The notes under the pieces were generated by a model. It saw only the letters and a list, made by a program, of their open reading frames with translations, made no database searches and was not told the DNA's origin. The position numbers and the translations under genes were made by a program. This document shows, in pieces, positions 23,284 to 30,620 of a DNA stretch of 64,000 nucleotides. Within the stretch, counting starts at the first letter, position 1. Each line of letters opens with the position of its first letter. Source of the DNA: Micromonospora rubida (GTDB lineage: Bacteria; Actinomycetota; Actinomycetes; Mycobacteriales; Micromonosporaceae). The DNA lies in the NCBI RefSeq assembly GCF_009908295.1, contig NZ_JAAALO010000004.1:790629-854628 (forward strand). Reading direction: 5' to 3'.

Positions 23284-24663
23284 ATGGGGAAGAGCTGGGA
23301 GGACATGGCCCGCGAGGTGCTCGTCGAGGGCCAGCCGGCCTACGTGCAGAGCGCCGCGCTGGGCTGGAAGGAGCTGATCAAGAACCTCGATCAGGTCCGG
23401 GAGAGCCTGGAGACGAACGTCAAGGACATCGGCGTGGCCTGGAAGGGCCCGGCGTACGAGTCGTTCAAGACGCACATCGAAGGGCTGGCGAAGAGCGCGA
23501 AAACCATCATCGACGACGTCGACAACCCCGGCCGGGGCAAGGTCAGCATCGTGACCACCCTGGAGACCGCCGCCCGCCAACTGGAGCAGGCGCAGATCAA
23601 GATGCCGATCCCGGCGGCCTGTGTCGGTGATGTCATGGCGGCCCGCAACGGCGAGGTCACCCTTGGGATCGGGCTCTTCGAGACCCGGGTCAAGGCGGAC
23701 CTGATGGGTAGCTGGCCCGTCGAGCAGCTCGGCAAGCTCGGCGACTGGGTGACCGGCTGGTTCTCCGACCAGGAGGGCGAGGCCCGCGAGGTCTACAACG
23801 AGGTGAACGACAACTTCAAGGACCGGACGATGGAGGCCCCGACCTCGGGCAGCGGGCCCCTCCGTACGGAACTCCCGCCGGAAACACCCGACCTTAAGGG
23901 TGGCCCGGACGTCGGTGGTGGCGGCGGGGTGCCGAAGGTCGGCGGGATGCCGGGCACCGGCGGGATCGGCGGTGCTCCCTCGGCCGACGTCGGCGGGATG
24001 CCGGACCTCGGCGGCAGCCCGGACCTCGGCGGTAGCCCGGATCTCGGCGGCAGCCCGGACCTCGGGTCGACCGCCCACCCCGACCTGTCCACTCCGGGCA
24101 CCGGCACGGGGAACATCCCCGACACCAAATACCCGGGCTCCGGCGGGCTGGACGACGGCTACGGCACCGGGCTGGCCGGTGCCGGCGCACCGACCACCAC
24201 CGGCCTCGGTCCGGGCGGCGGGCTGGGTGGTTCGGGGCTCGGCGGTGGCAGCGGCGCGGGCCTGTCCGGCGGCGGCGTGGGCGGCGGCATTCCCGGCGGC
24301 GGTGGGCTCGGCAAGGCGGTCAGCCCGGGGCTGCCGCCGATGATGGGCGGCGGGATGGCCGGCGCGGGCGGAAAGAGCGCGGGCGGAAAGAGCGCGGGCG
24401 GCCGGCTCGGCGGCAAGGCCGGCATGGGCGGCATGATGTCCCCCGGCATGGGTGGCGGTGCCGGTGGCCGGGGCGCGGGCGGCAAGGCTGCGGCCGGGGC
24501 TGGTAGACCTGGTGGCGCGACGGCTGGCCGGGGCGGCATGGCCGGGGCGGGCCACGGCGGTGCCGGCTACGCCGAGGAGGAGCAGGTCCGCAACACCTGG
24601 CTGGAGGAGGACGAGGACGTCTGGGGCGCGGGCGGCGACGACAGCCCCGGCATCCTTCGTTAA
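23284..24663 (+). CDS. WXG-domain, Gly-rich putative ESX substrate with TWLxEDExVWG tail
   Basis: A 459-residue protein. The N-terminal 100 residues carry a WXG hairpin (VAWKGPAYESF near residue 53). A further helical region extends to about residue 190 and includes GSWPVEQLGKLGDWVTGWF. The region from 190 to 430 is Gly/Pro/Ala-rich and disordered, with GGSPDL units and AGGKS units. The last 20 residues return to an ordered acidic stretch, NTWLEEDEDVWG. The end matches that of the protein at 9967 although the linkers differ. It is the last gene of the eccC operon. An exported PPE-like role is inferred from domain plan and position. Confidence 0.85.
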   Translation: MGKSWEDMAREVLVEGQPAYVQSAALGWKELIKNLDQVRESLETNVKDIGVAWKGPAYESFKTHIEGLAKSAKTIIDDVDNPGRGKVSIVTTLETAARQLEQAQIKMPIPAACVGDVMAARNGEVTLGIGLFETRVKADLMGSWPVEQLGKLGDWVTGWFSDQEGEAREVYNEVNDNFKDRTMEAPTSGSGPLRTELPPETPDLKGGPDVGGGGGVPKVGGMPGTGGIGGAPSADVGGMPDLGGSPDLGGSPDLGGSPDLGSTAHPDLSTPGTGTGNIPDTKYPGSGGLDDGYGTGLAGAGAPTTTGLGPGGGLGGSGLGGGSGAGLSGGGVGGGIPGGGGLGKAVSPGLPPMMGGGMAGAGGKSAGGKSAGGRLGGKAGMGGMMSPGMGGGAGGRGAGGKAAAGAGRPGGATAGRGGMAGAGHGGAGYAEEEQVRNTWLEEDEDVWGAGGDDSPGILR

Positions 24664-24683
24664 CCCCCCGGCCCACGTCCGGA

Positions 24684-24741
24684 GTTGAGCATGACGGTGC
24701 CGGCCCACGCTTCGGCGTCGGCCGGCATCGTCATGCTCAAC
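24684..24741. terminator. Bidirectional hairpin with UUCG loop
   Basis: Arms 24684-24705 and 24720-24741 pair at 21 of 22 positions. The interior forms another 4-bp stem (24707-24710 with 24715-24718) closed by TTCG, an exceptionally stable tetraloop. It lies between the converging Gly-rich protein gene (+) and second mycosin gene (-), and covers the last five bases of the latter. Confidence 0.9.
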
Positions 24742-25975
24742 GGGACGAGGCGGGGGTGGGCCGGCGTCCCGGGCGCCAGCCGCGTCGCCGGCCCCGGGCC
24801 AGGATCGGCTTGGCGGCGAGCAGCACGCCGGCCAGCAACGCGCCCACCACGGCCACCCAGACCGCCACGGACCGTTGCCAGCCCAGCGGGTCCTCGGGCG
24901 GGGCCGGCGCGGCGAGCGCCCCCGGCGGCGGGTCGGTGCGCGTGCCGAGCAGGTTGGTGACGGCCCGGTACGGGTTCACCATCCCGTACCCGACCTGGGC
25001 GTTGTGCCCGTCCGGCGGGTTGTCCGCCGTGCGGGTGAGCCGGGCTGCGACCTGTTCCGGGGCGAGACCCGGGTACGCGGCGCGGACCAGCGCGGCTGCG
25101 CCGGAGACGTACGCGGCGGCGAAGCTGGTGCCGCCCTGCGGCTCGGCGAGGTACCCCTGGCCTCGGGGCGCGGGGCCGAGGATGTTCAGCCCCGGCGCGG
25201 CGATGTCCACATAGTCGCCGCTGACCGAGCTGTCGACGTGGCCGCCCTGCTCGTCGACCCCGGCGACGGCGATGACCCCCGGGTAGGCCGCCGGGTACGC
25301 GGGCAGGTCCTGCTGCTGCTCCTGCCGGTTGCCGGCGGCGGCCACCACGACGACCTTGTTCTTCAGGGCGTACTCGACGGCGGCGGCCAGCTCCGGGCGG
25401 GGCCGCGTGACCAGCGACAGGTTGATCACGTCGGCACCCTGGTCGACGGCCCAGCGGATGGCCTGGGCGATCTGCGCCGGCAGCTGCTCGTCGTTGGTGC
25501 GCTCGGTGCTGGGCAGCACGCGTACGGGCAGGATGCGGGCGGCCGGGGCGATGCCGGTGAACGGCGAGCCGGTGCCCTCCCGGCCGGCGATGATGCCGGC
25601 GACCATGGTGCCGTGCCCTGCCTGGTCGCACTGGCCCTGGAACGCGGGCAGGTTGTTGAAGTCCCGCCCGGGGCGCACCTTCCCGCGCAGCAGCGGGTGG
25701 GTGGCCGAGACGCCGGAGTCGATGACCGCCACGGTGACCCGCTCGCCGCGGGTGATCCGCCACGCCGCGGCCGGGTCCAACCGGGACAGCGCCCAGGGGG
25801 TCTCGGTAGGTGCGGGGTTCCCACTCGGCCCGCAGGCCGGGGCGGCCGAGGCCGGCCCGGGAGGCGGGACTGCGATGCCGAGCAGCGCCGCCGCGAGCCC
25901 ACACAGGACCGCGGACCGCGCCGGCCCGGTACGCCCGTTCACTGCCATCCCCCTGGCCGGGTAGCTCCCGCGCAT
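24737..25975 (-). CDS. Second mycosin-type S8 serine protease
   Basis: A 412-residue protein with a signal peptide, then the mycosin-like lead-in TPWALSRLDPAAAWRITRG. Catalytic Asp is in VAVIDSGVSATHP, His in AGHGTMVAG, Asn in AAAGN and Ser in GTSFAAAYVSG. A single membrane helix near the end (VAVWVAVVGALLAGVLLAA) and a short basic tail follow. Cys residues in APACGPS and GQCDQAG could form the disulfide known in mycosins. The ATG at 25975 stands six bases after TACTCT (leaderless); GTG 25942, which has a GGGGG tract upstream, is the alternative. It faces the end of the eccC operon across a hairpin. Confidence 0.93.
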   Translation of the reverse strand: MRGSYPARGMAVNGRTGPARSAVLCGLAAALLGIAVPPPGPASAAPACGPSGNPAPTETPWALSRLDPAAAWRITRGERVTVAVIDSGVSATHPLLRGKVRPGRDFNNLPAFQGQCDQAGHGTMVAGIIAGREGTGSPFTGIAPAARILPVRVLPSTERTNDEQLPAQIAQAIRWAVDQGADVINLSLVTRPRPELAAAVEYALKNKVVVVAAAGNRQEQQQDLPAYPAAYPGVIAVAGVDEQGGHVDSSVSGDYVDIAAPGLNILGPAPRGQGYLAEPQGGTSFAAAYVSGAAALVRAAYPGLAPEQVAARLTRTADNPPDGHNAQVGYGMVNPYRAVTNLLGTRTDPPPGALAAPAPPEDPLGWQRSVAVWVAVVGALLAGVLLAAKPILARGRRRGWRPGRRPTPASSR

Positions 25976-25981
25976 CGGCAG

Positions 25982-25987
25982 AGAGTA
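25982..25987 (-). promoter_or_regulatory. -10 element of a leaderless transcript (second mycosin)
   Basis: TACTCT on the minus strand ends 6 bases before ATG 25975. Confidence 0.5.
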
Positions 25988-26029
25988 CCGCCGGGCCGCC
26001 TCGGGCGGGGAGCACGGCCCTCCGGCGGC

Positions 26030-26359
26030 TCAGGAGCCGGCGGCCTCCTCGGTCTGCTCCCCGGTAAAGAGGGCGAGCAGGTCGCCGACCTGACGGTCCG
26101 ACTCGGCCGGGTGGCGGAAGTGGCCGCGCGGATTGACCGTGTACTCGTTGCGCCGGCCCACCCGGGTGCGCCGGAGGTAGCCCCCGGTCTCCAGGTCCGC
26201 CACGATCGCCTGGGCGGCCCGTTCTGTGACGCCCACCTCGTCCGCGACGTCGCGCAGCCGGGCGGTCGGGTTCCGGGCGATGGCGAGCAGCACGTGCGCG
26301 TGGTTGGTGAGGAACGTCCAGTTCCGGGTGCTCCCGCTCGCGCCAGCCGTCGTCGTCAT
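26030..26359 (-). CDS. Winged-helix transcriptional regulator (MarR-like)
   Basis: A 109-residue single-domain regulator. NWTFLTNHAHVLLAIARNP opens a winged helix, with the recognition helix in RLRDVADEVGVTERAAQAIV and a wing in GYLRRTRVGRRNEYTV. A short C-terminal helix with LLALFTGE could dimerise. ATG 26359 lies seven bases after TAGCAT with no Shine-Dalgarno sequence; ATG 26368 in the same frame would overlap that element. It is divergent from the carbonic anhydrase gene 235 bases away and may control it. The effector is unknown. Confidence 0.88.
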   Translation of the reverse strand: MTTTAGASGSTRNWTFLTNHAHVLLAIARNPTARLRDVADEVGVTERAAQAIVADLETGGYLRRTRVGRRNEYTVNPRGHFRHPAESDRQVGDLLALFTGEQTEEAAGS

Positions 26360-26366
26360 GTCCGAC

Positions 26367-26372
26367 ATGCTA
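26367..26372 (-). promoter_or_regulatory. -10 element of a leaderless transcript (winged-helix regulator)
   Basis: TAGCAT on the minus strand ends 7 bases before ATG 26359. Confidence 0.5.
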
Positions 26373-26594
26373 TGGCGGAGCCGTCCCGCGCACTCTCCTG
26401 GGCGGCCGACTGCCACTGCGGTCCCCGCCGGATCGGGGCGCGGGGACGGGCCTCGGCGCGCTACTGCGGCATCGGACCCGCGCACAAGAGCTTCCCAACG
26501 TATGAAATGCGTATCACGTAACGCTTGACGTGCCTTTAGCTGCGTGTGACGGTGGAGGAACTGGTCGTGCGGCCGAAGGGCGAGGTGATGGGGC

Positions 26595-27551
26595 ATGAAT
26601 CATTTGGGCATGTCGATGTCCGAGGCGGGGTTGGGGCGGGTCGACCCGTCGCCGGCCGCTCGCCCGGGCGATCTCGGCCCGCTTGCTCCGGACCGGGCTC
26701 TCGCGCCGCTTGCTCCGGACCGGGCTCTCGCGGAGTTGCACGCCGGAAACCACCGGTTCGTCACCGGCGTGCCGCGTCACCCGAACCAGGACGCCAGCCA
26801 CCGGGCGGCCGTCGCCGACGGCCAACACCCGTTCGCGGTGATCGTCGGCTGCTCCGACTCCCGGCTGGCCGCCGAGATCATCTTTGACCGGGGGCTGGGC
26901 GACCTCTTCGTGGTCCGCACCGCCGGGCACACCGTCGGTCCCGAGGTGCTGGGCAGCGTGGAGTACGCGGTGACCGTGCTGGGCACCCCGCTGGTGGTGG
27001 TGCTCGGCCACGACTCCTGCGGTGCCGTGCAGGCGGCCCGGGCGGCGGCCAGCACCGGAACCCCGCCCATCGGCCACCTGCGGGCCGTGGTGGACGCCGT
27101 GGTGCCCAGCCTTCGCCGGGCCGCCGAGCGCGGGGTCGAGGACATCAACGGGATCGTCGACATCCACATCGCGCAGACCGTCGAGGCGATGCTCGCCAAC
27201 TCGTCCGTGCTGGCCGCCGAGGTCACCGCCGGGCGATGCGCGGTGGTCGGGATGTCGTACCGGCTCAGCGCGGGCGAGGCGCGGACGGTGGCCGCAGTGC
27301 CAGCAGGCTCCGCCCTGCCCATCACCTCGGCCCCGGGTGACCCGGCAGCCACCTCGGCCCCCGGAGGGCCGGTCGTCACTCCGGCCCCGAGCGACCCGGC
27401 CGTCACGTCGGCCGCCACCTCGGCCCCCGGAGGGCCGGCCGTCACCCCGGTCCCGGGCGAGCCGGCCGCCGCCGCCCCGGTGGTCCAGGACGCGCCCGCC
27501 CCGCCCCCGGGAGTCGCCGCGGCCACTCTGGTGGCCCCGGCCGCCGCCTGA
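26595..27551 (+). CDS. Beta-carbonic anhydrase with Pro/Thr-rich tail
   Basis: A 318-residue beta-class carbonic anhydrase. Zinc ligands are visible: Cys and the Asp-Arg dyad in VGCSDSRLA, and His-x-x-Cys in LGHDSCGAV. The fold continues through EDINGIVDIHIAQTVEAM to VVGMSYRLSAGEARTV. Two regions are unusual: an N-terminal insertion with a duplicated nine-residue unit (LAPDRALA), and a tail of about 85 residues rich in Pro, Ala and Thr (SAPGGP, TPAPSDP). It interconverts CO2 and bicarbonate. The upstream gap holds a less GC-rich patch with three CGTAT/CGTAA copies (26499, 26510, 26517), possibly the binding site of the divergent regulator. Confidence 0.95.
   Translation: MNHLGMSMSEAGLGRVDPSPAARPGDLGPLAPDRALAPLAPDRALAELHAGNHRFVTGVPRHPNQDASHRAAVADGQHPFAVIVGCSDSRLAAEIIFDRGLGDLFVVRTAGHTVGPEVLGSVEYAVTVLGTPLVVVLGHDSCGAVQAARAAASTGTPPIGHLRAVVDAVVPSLRRAAERGVEDINGIVDIHIAQTVEAMLANSSVLAAEVTAGRCAVVGMSYRLSAGEARTVAAVPAGSALPITSAPGDPAATSAPGGPVVTPAPSDPAVTSAATSAPGGPAVTPVPGEPAAAAPVVQDAPAPPPGVAAATLVAPAAA
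26680..26733. repeat. 27-bp tandem duplication
   Basis: Two copies (26680-26706 and 26707-26733) differ only at the final base. They lie in frame in the N-terminal part of the carbonic anhydrase gene. Confidence 0.9.
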
Positions 27552-27575
27552 GACGCTCGTGGGGCCACGAAACGG

Positions 27576-27611
27576 CGAGGGCCGCCCCGCAGGTGTGCGG
27601 GGCGGCCCTCG
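27576..27611. terminator. Bidirectional hairpin between converging genes
   Basis: A perfect 15-bp stem (27576-27590 with 27597-27611) with a 6-base loop lies between the carbonic anhydrase (+) and the coiled-coil exported protein (-). Confidence 0.85.
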
Positions 27612-27628
27612 ATCGCGTGGGGACGTCG

Positions 27629-28651
27629 TCAGAGCAGCGACATGTGCACGTGGTCGGTGTGGTCGGAGGGCCCGCTGTAGGACTTCCAACCGGTAGCCGG
27701 GAACCAGATCTGCCGGTTCCAGATGACGTAGTAGATGCCGAGCCGGTCGGCGTTGCGGATGAGGAACGCGGCGAGGTTGTTGCCGTACATCCGGGTGTCG
27801 TTGTTGTGCCAGGGGGCGAAACCGCTCTTCTGCAGCGACCAGTCGCAGGCCCGGCCCTTGGGGTGCTCCCACGGCCCGCCCGGGCGGTAGCAGCCGACGA
27901 ACCGGTGGAAACCGGCCTTCTTAGTCTCTTTGTACGCGTGCAGCGTGCGCGACGTGATGCATCCGGAGGTGGTCGGATCGTTCTCGCTGCACGATTCGGC
28001 GGGCCAGTCGCCGTCCGAGCCCCGGCCCGGCGCGATCTTCGCGACCGGTGACGTGGCGTTGACCAGTCCGCCGGTGAAGCCCTTGCCGCCGACCAGCGCG
28101 AGGGACTTCTCGGCGTCGTGCTTCTTCTTCGCCATGATCGCGGTCTGCTTCTGCTGCTCGCGGATCTCGGCGTCGACCGCGATCTTGGCCTGTTCCGCGA
28201 GTTCCTTGGCGTCGTTGACCTCGCCCAGCTTCCGAGCGTTGATCATATTGAGCTGGTCGAGGGCGGTGGCGCGCTCGACGAACGAGTCGGGGGAACCGCT
28301 CTCCAGCAGCACCGCCATCGGGCCGACCCGCCCGGTCCGGTACGACTGGGCGGCCATCTCGCTGATCTGTGGGGCGAGCGCTTCCAGCTGCTGTTCGGCC
28401 CGCTTCACCTCCAGAGCGAGCTGGAGCTGCCGCTTCTTGGACTTGTCGAGCTTCGCCTTGGCCTGGGTGAAGTCCCGGTTGGCGGCCTCGATGACGTCGG
28501 TGATCAGCTTGGGCTCGTCGTCCTCCTCGTGCCCCGAGGGTTTGGGGGTGGAGGGCGCGGCCAGCGCCGGGATGGCCGGCCCGGCGAGGATCGCCAGCGC
28601 GGCGAACACGGCCGCCACGGGTGCCAGCCAGCGGCGCAGGGGTGCCGTCAC
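27629..28651 (-). CDS. Exported coiled-coil protein with VldE/ARB_07466-like C-terminal domain
   Basis: A 340-residue protein. GTG 28651 is chosen because AAGGGA stands at ideal spacing inside the longer ORF. A signal peptide (LAPVAAVFAALAILAGPAIPALA) is followed by a coiled coil (about residues 50-205, e.g. KSKKRQLQLALEVKRAEQQL). The C-terminal 120 residues have four conserved Cys and a His/Asp-rich end (FHRFVGCYRPGGPWEHP, RACDWSL, SDHTDHVHMSLL). The plan (export, coiled coil, small enzymatic-looking domain) is that of cell-wall hydrolase-like actinobacterial proteins. The c-di-AMP riboswitch just upstream supports a cell-wall role, since that RNA class controls such genes. The activity is not proven. 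Confidence 0.85.
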   Translation of the reverse strand: MTAPLRRWLAPVAAVFAALAILAGPAIPALAAPSTPKPSGHEEDDEPKLITDVIEAANRDFTQAKAKLDKSKKRQLQLALEVKRAEQQLEALAPQISEMAAQSYRTGRVGPMAVLLESGSPDSFVERATALDQLNMINARKLGEVNDAKELAEQAKIAVDAEIREQQKQTAIMAKKKHDAEKSLALVGGKGFTGGLVNATSPVAKIAPGRGSDGDWPAESCSENDPTTSGCITSRTLHAYKETKKAGFHRFVGCYRPGGPWEHPKGRACDWSLQKSGFAPWHNNDTRMYGNNLAAFLIRNADRLGIYYVIWNRQIWFPATGWKSYSGPSDHTDHVHMSLL

Positions 28652-28670
28652 AGTGTTCCCTTCCATCGAC

Positions 28671-28835
28671 CGCCGACCGGGTTAGCTGACGGGTTCGGGG
28701 CGGAAGTGGCCCCTACCGCTGTCGCGGATTCACCCCAGGTACCTGGATCCCCGGCTCGCCTCGCGGCGATTGGGCGGCGGCACCGCAGGCGCCGCTGCGC
28801 GCCTTCGGCGGTGACCGGCAGCGAGGTTACCCGAC
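28671..28835 (-). ncRNA. c-di-AMP riboswitch (ydaO/yuaA class)
   Basis: Read on the minus strand, the region contains the class-defining blocks in order: a GGTAACCTCGCTGCCGG-type 5' block, GGGGTGAATCCGC in the middle, and CCGAACCCGTCAGCTAACC at the 3' end. They are separated by GC-rich stems of variable length. The 3' end is 20 bases from the GTG of the exported coiled-coil gene. In actinobacteria this RNA turns off cell-wall remodelling genes when c-di-AMP is high. Confidence 0.95.
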
Positions 28836-29169
28836 AGTCCTCGTGGGGATCTACGCCCGGATGCCGACTAAAAGCGTCATTTTGTAATTGCTTTCGGTAG
28901 TCAGTGACGCGGTTCTCACGCGTGACGCCACTCGCGGTCACGCTGCGGAGTGTCACCATGCGCTGTCCGTGCTCCCTTCTCGGCCGGCCCACCGGGCCGG
29001 GGGATCGGTGAGGCGGGCCGGCCCGCCGGGAAACCGGTCGTCGGGCCGCCCACCGCTGGGCGCCTCCAACGCGAGGTCCCGCTCCGCCGGGCGCCGGTCG
29101 GTGCCGGGGGGCACGCGAGGCCGGCACGCCCCCGTCGTCGCCCGGTCGGCCGGGTCCGACCGCGACAGC
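28836..29169. other. Promoter region of the riboswitch; otherwise no gene
   Basis: Holds the promoter of the riboswitch transcript, in a less GC-rich patch near 28870-28895. An inverted repeat, GCGTGAC (28920-28926) / GTCACGC (28937-28943), lies farther upstream with additional GTGACGC copies around it and may be an operator. The remainder is GC-rich without a credible gene. Confidence 0.45.
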
Positions 29170-29745
29170 CCGGCCCGCCGCGGTGACCACCGCGGGCAGC
29201 CCGGTCGTCAGCGGCACGGCGGCGATCAGACCCAGGGTGGCGACGGCTCTGCGGACGATCTCCTGAGCCATGAACTCGGTGGTCAGGATCTCGGTCACCG
29301 TGGCCGCCTGGGTGACCGTGACGTCGTCGAGCACCCCGAGCGAGCCGATGATGATGCCGGCCAGCAGCAGGCCGTGCAGGTCCACGTCGCCCCGGAACAT
29401 CGACAGGGTGGTGGCGTCCTCGCTGAGGTCTGCGCGCTCACCCCGTGAGTGAGATACAACACCACGAACATGATCAGCGCCGAGCCGACGACGGCGATCA
29501 GCAGCGGTGACCCGCCGGCACCGATCCCGGGCAGCACGAACGTCAGCAGGATGGCGAAGCTGGTGGCCAGGCCGGCCAGCCCCCGCCAACCGCCGAACGC
29601 GACGATCGCCAGCGCGAACACCACCGCCAGCCACACCAGCGGGGTGCCGCGCTGGTGCTCGGCGATGTTGTAGGCGCTCGCCGACGGGTGCGCGGGGCGG
29701 GTGATGCGGAATCCGGACGACCATCGCCCGGAATGGTAGCCATCC
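29170..29745 (-). pseudogene. Decayed YibE/F-like membrane protein gene
   Basis: The minus strand encodes pieces of a YibE/F-family membrane protein in two frames. The first frame reads RGTPLVWLAVVFALAIVAF through LYLTHGVSAQTS. Near 29425 the similarity jumps to another frame: EDATTLSMFRGDVDLHGLLLAG, IIGSLGVLDDVTVTQAATVTE, then ILTTEFMAQEIVRRAVATLGL. The long helix-loop segment normally found between THGxSA and the acidic E-x-A-T block is missing. So is the segment between VTQ and the TTE block that normally has the REL and NTLVLAYAG motifs. The N-terminus is absent too. This is seen as two internal deletions, one of them frame-changing, so the gene should be dead. Confidence 0.75.
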
Positions 29746-29919
29746 CCACCTGGGAACGCAGGTCGTGCGTCGGTCGGCCCGCCGGAACATGCCCCGACTG
29801 GCCTCCGGGTCGATCGTCCTGCCCCGGGTGCGGGGGCGGTCACCGCGCCGGCCGGGCCCGGATGGGCGCCGGTGCGGCCGCCCGTGGCGTGTTAGGCCCG
29901 GGCGTCCCGCCGGACCGGC

Positions 29920-29925
29920 TAGCGT
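29920..29925 (+). promoter_or_regulatory. -10 element of a leaderless transcript (DUF6153 gene)
   Basis: TAGCGT ends 7 bases before GTG 29933. Confidence 0.6.
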
Positions 29926-29932
29926 GGACCGG

Positions 29933-30529
29933 GTGCGGACGGCGACGGTGCTGACTGCCGGGCGGTGGGCCCGGCTCGCGCTGCTGGTCTGCACCCTGGT
30001 CGGGCTGGCCGCGATGCACACCCTCGGCCACGGCGCACACGGCGGCGGGGGCCACGGCGGTCACGACTTGGCCGGGCCTCCCGACGTGCACCCGGCAGCC
30101 TCCTCCCACACCGCCGCGACGGGCGACGCTTCCGCCCTGACCGACGTGATCGGCGCTGTCCTCCCCATGACCGACGTGATCGGCGCTGTCCTCGCCATGA
30201 CCGACGCGACCGGCGCTGTCCTCCCCATGGTCGACCTGGTCGGCGCGGTGCGGGTGTTGCCCGAGGGCTGTCCGATGGCGGGGTGCCCGTCCGCGCGGCT
30301 GCTGCCCGCCGGCGATCCCGGTGCCGGCACGCCCGGCTGGAGCATCTGTCTGGCTGTGCTCGGCGCGCTCGCCGTGGCGCTGTTCGTGGCCGTGCTCCTG
30401 CTCAGCGGGGTGCGGGCGGTCGGCCCGTCTGCCCGTCGGCTCGGCGGCGAGCCGCCCGCCGGTCCGCGTGCCCCACCGCCCCGGCCGATCGGCCTGCGGC
30501 TGACCGAGACCTCGGTGTCGCGCAGGTAG
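29933..30529 (+). CDS. DUF6153-type membrane protein in a copper locus
   Basis: A 198-residue protein. ARLALLVCTLVGLAAMHTLGHGAH forms the first membrane helix and carries the AMHTLGH hallmark. A His/Gly-rich stretch follows, then a region of four ten-residue repeats (TDVIGAVLPM type), a Cys pair in PEGCPMAGCPS, and a second membrane helix (LAVLGALAVALFVAVLLL) with a basic Pro-rich tail. The His, Met and Cys content fits metal binding. GTG 29933 is leaderless (TAGCGT seven bases upstream); longer readings have no site. The family is uncharacterised; a role in copper handling is inferred from the neighbouring DUF305, csoR, copZ and copA genes. Confidence 0.75.
   Translation: MRTATVLTAGRWARLALLVCTLVGLAAMHTLGHGAHGGGGHGGHDLAGPPDVHPAASSHTAATGDASALTDVIGAVLPMTDVIGAVLAMTDATGAVLPMVDLVGAVRVLPEGCPMAGCPSARLLPAGDPGAGTPGWSICLAVLGALAVALFVAVLLLSGVRAVGPSARRLGGEPPAGPRAPPPRPIGLRLTETSVSRR
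30138..30250. repeat. 30-bp tandem repeats inside the DUF6153 gene
   Basis: Copies at 30138-30167, 30168-30197 and 30198-30227, with a degenerate fourth copy to 30250. Each codes for a ten-residue unit with one Met. Copy number could vary without loss of frame. Confidence 0.9.
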
Positions 30530-30620
30530 GACGTCCCGACACGGGCACCCGGCCCCTGTTGCCGGTGACCCGTGTCCCCGTCCTGCCCGCGTACGCACTC
30601 GACACCGAAGGATCCAGACC

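Noticed and set aside
28907..29186. Plus-strand ORFs in the region upstream of the YibE/F remnant
   Set aside because: The products are Arg/Gly/Pro-rich shadows and no start signal is present.
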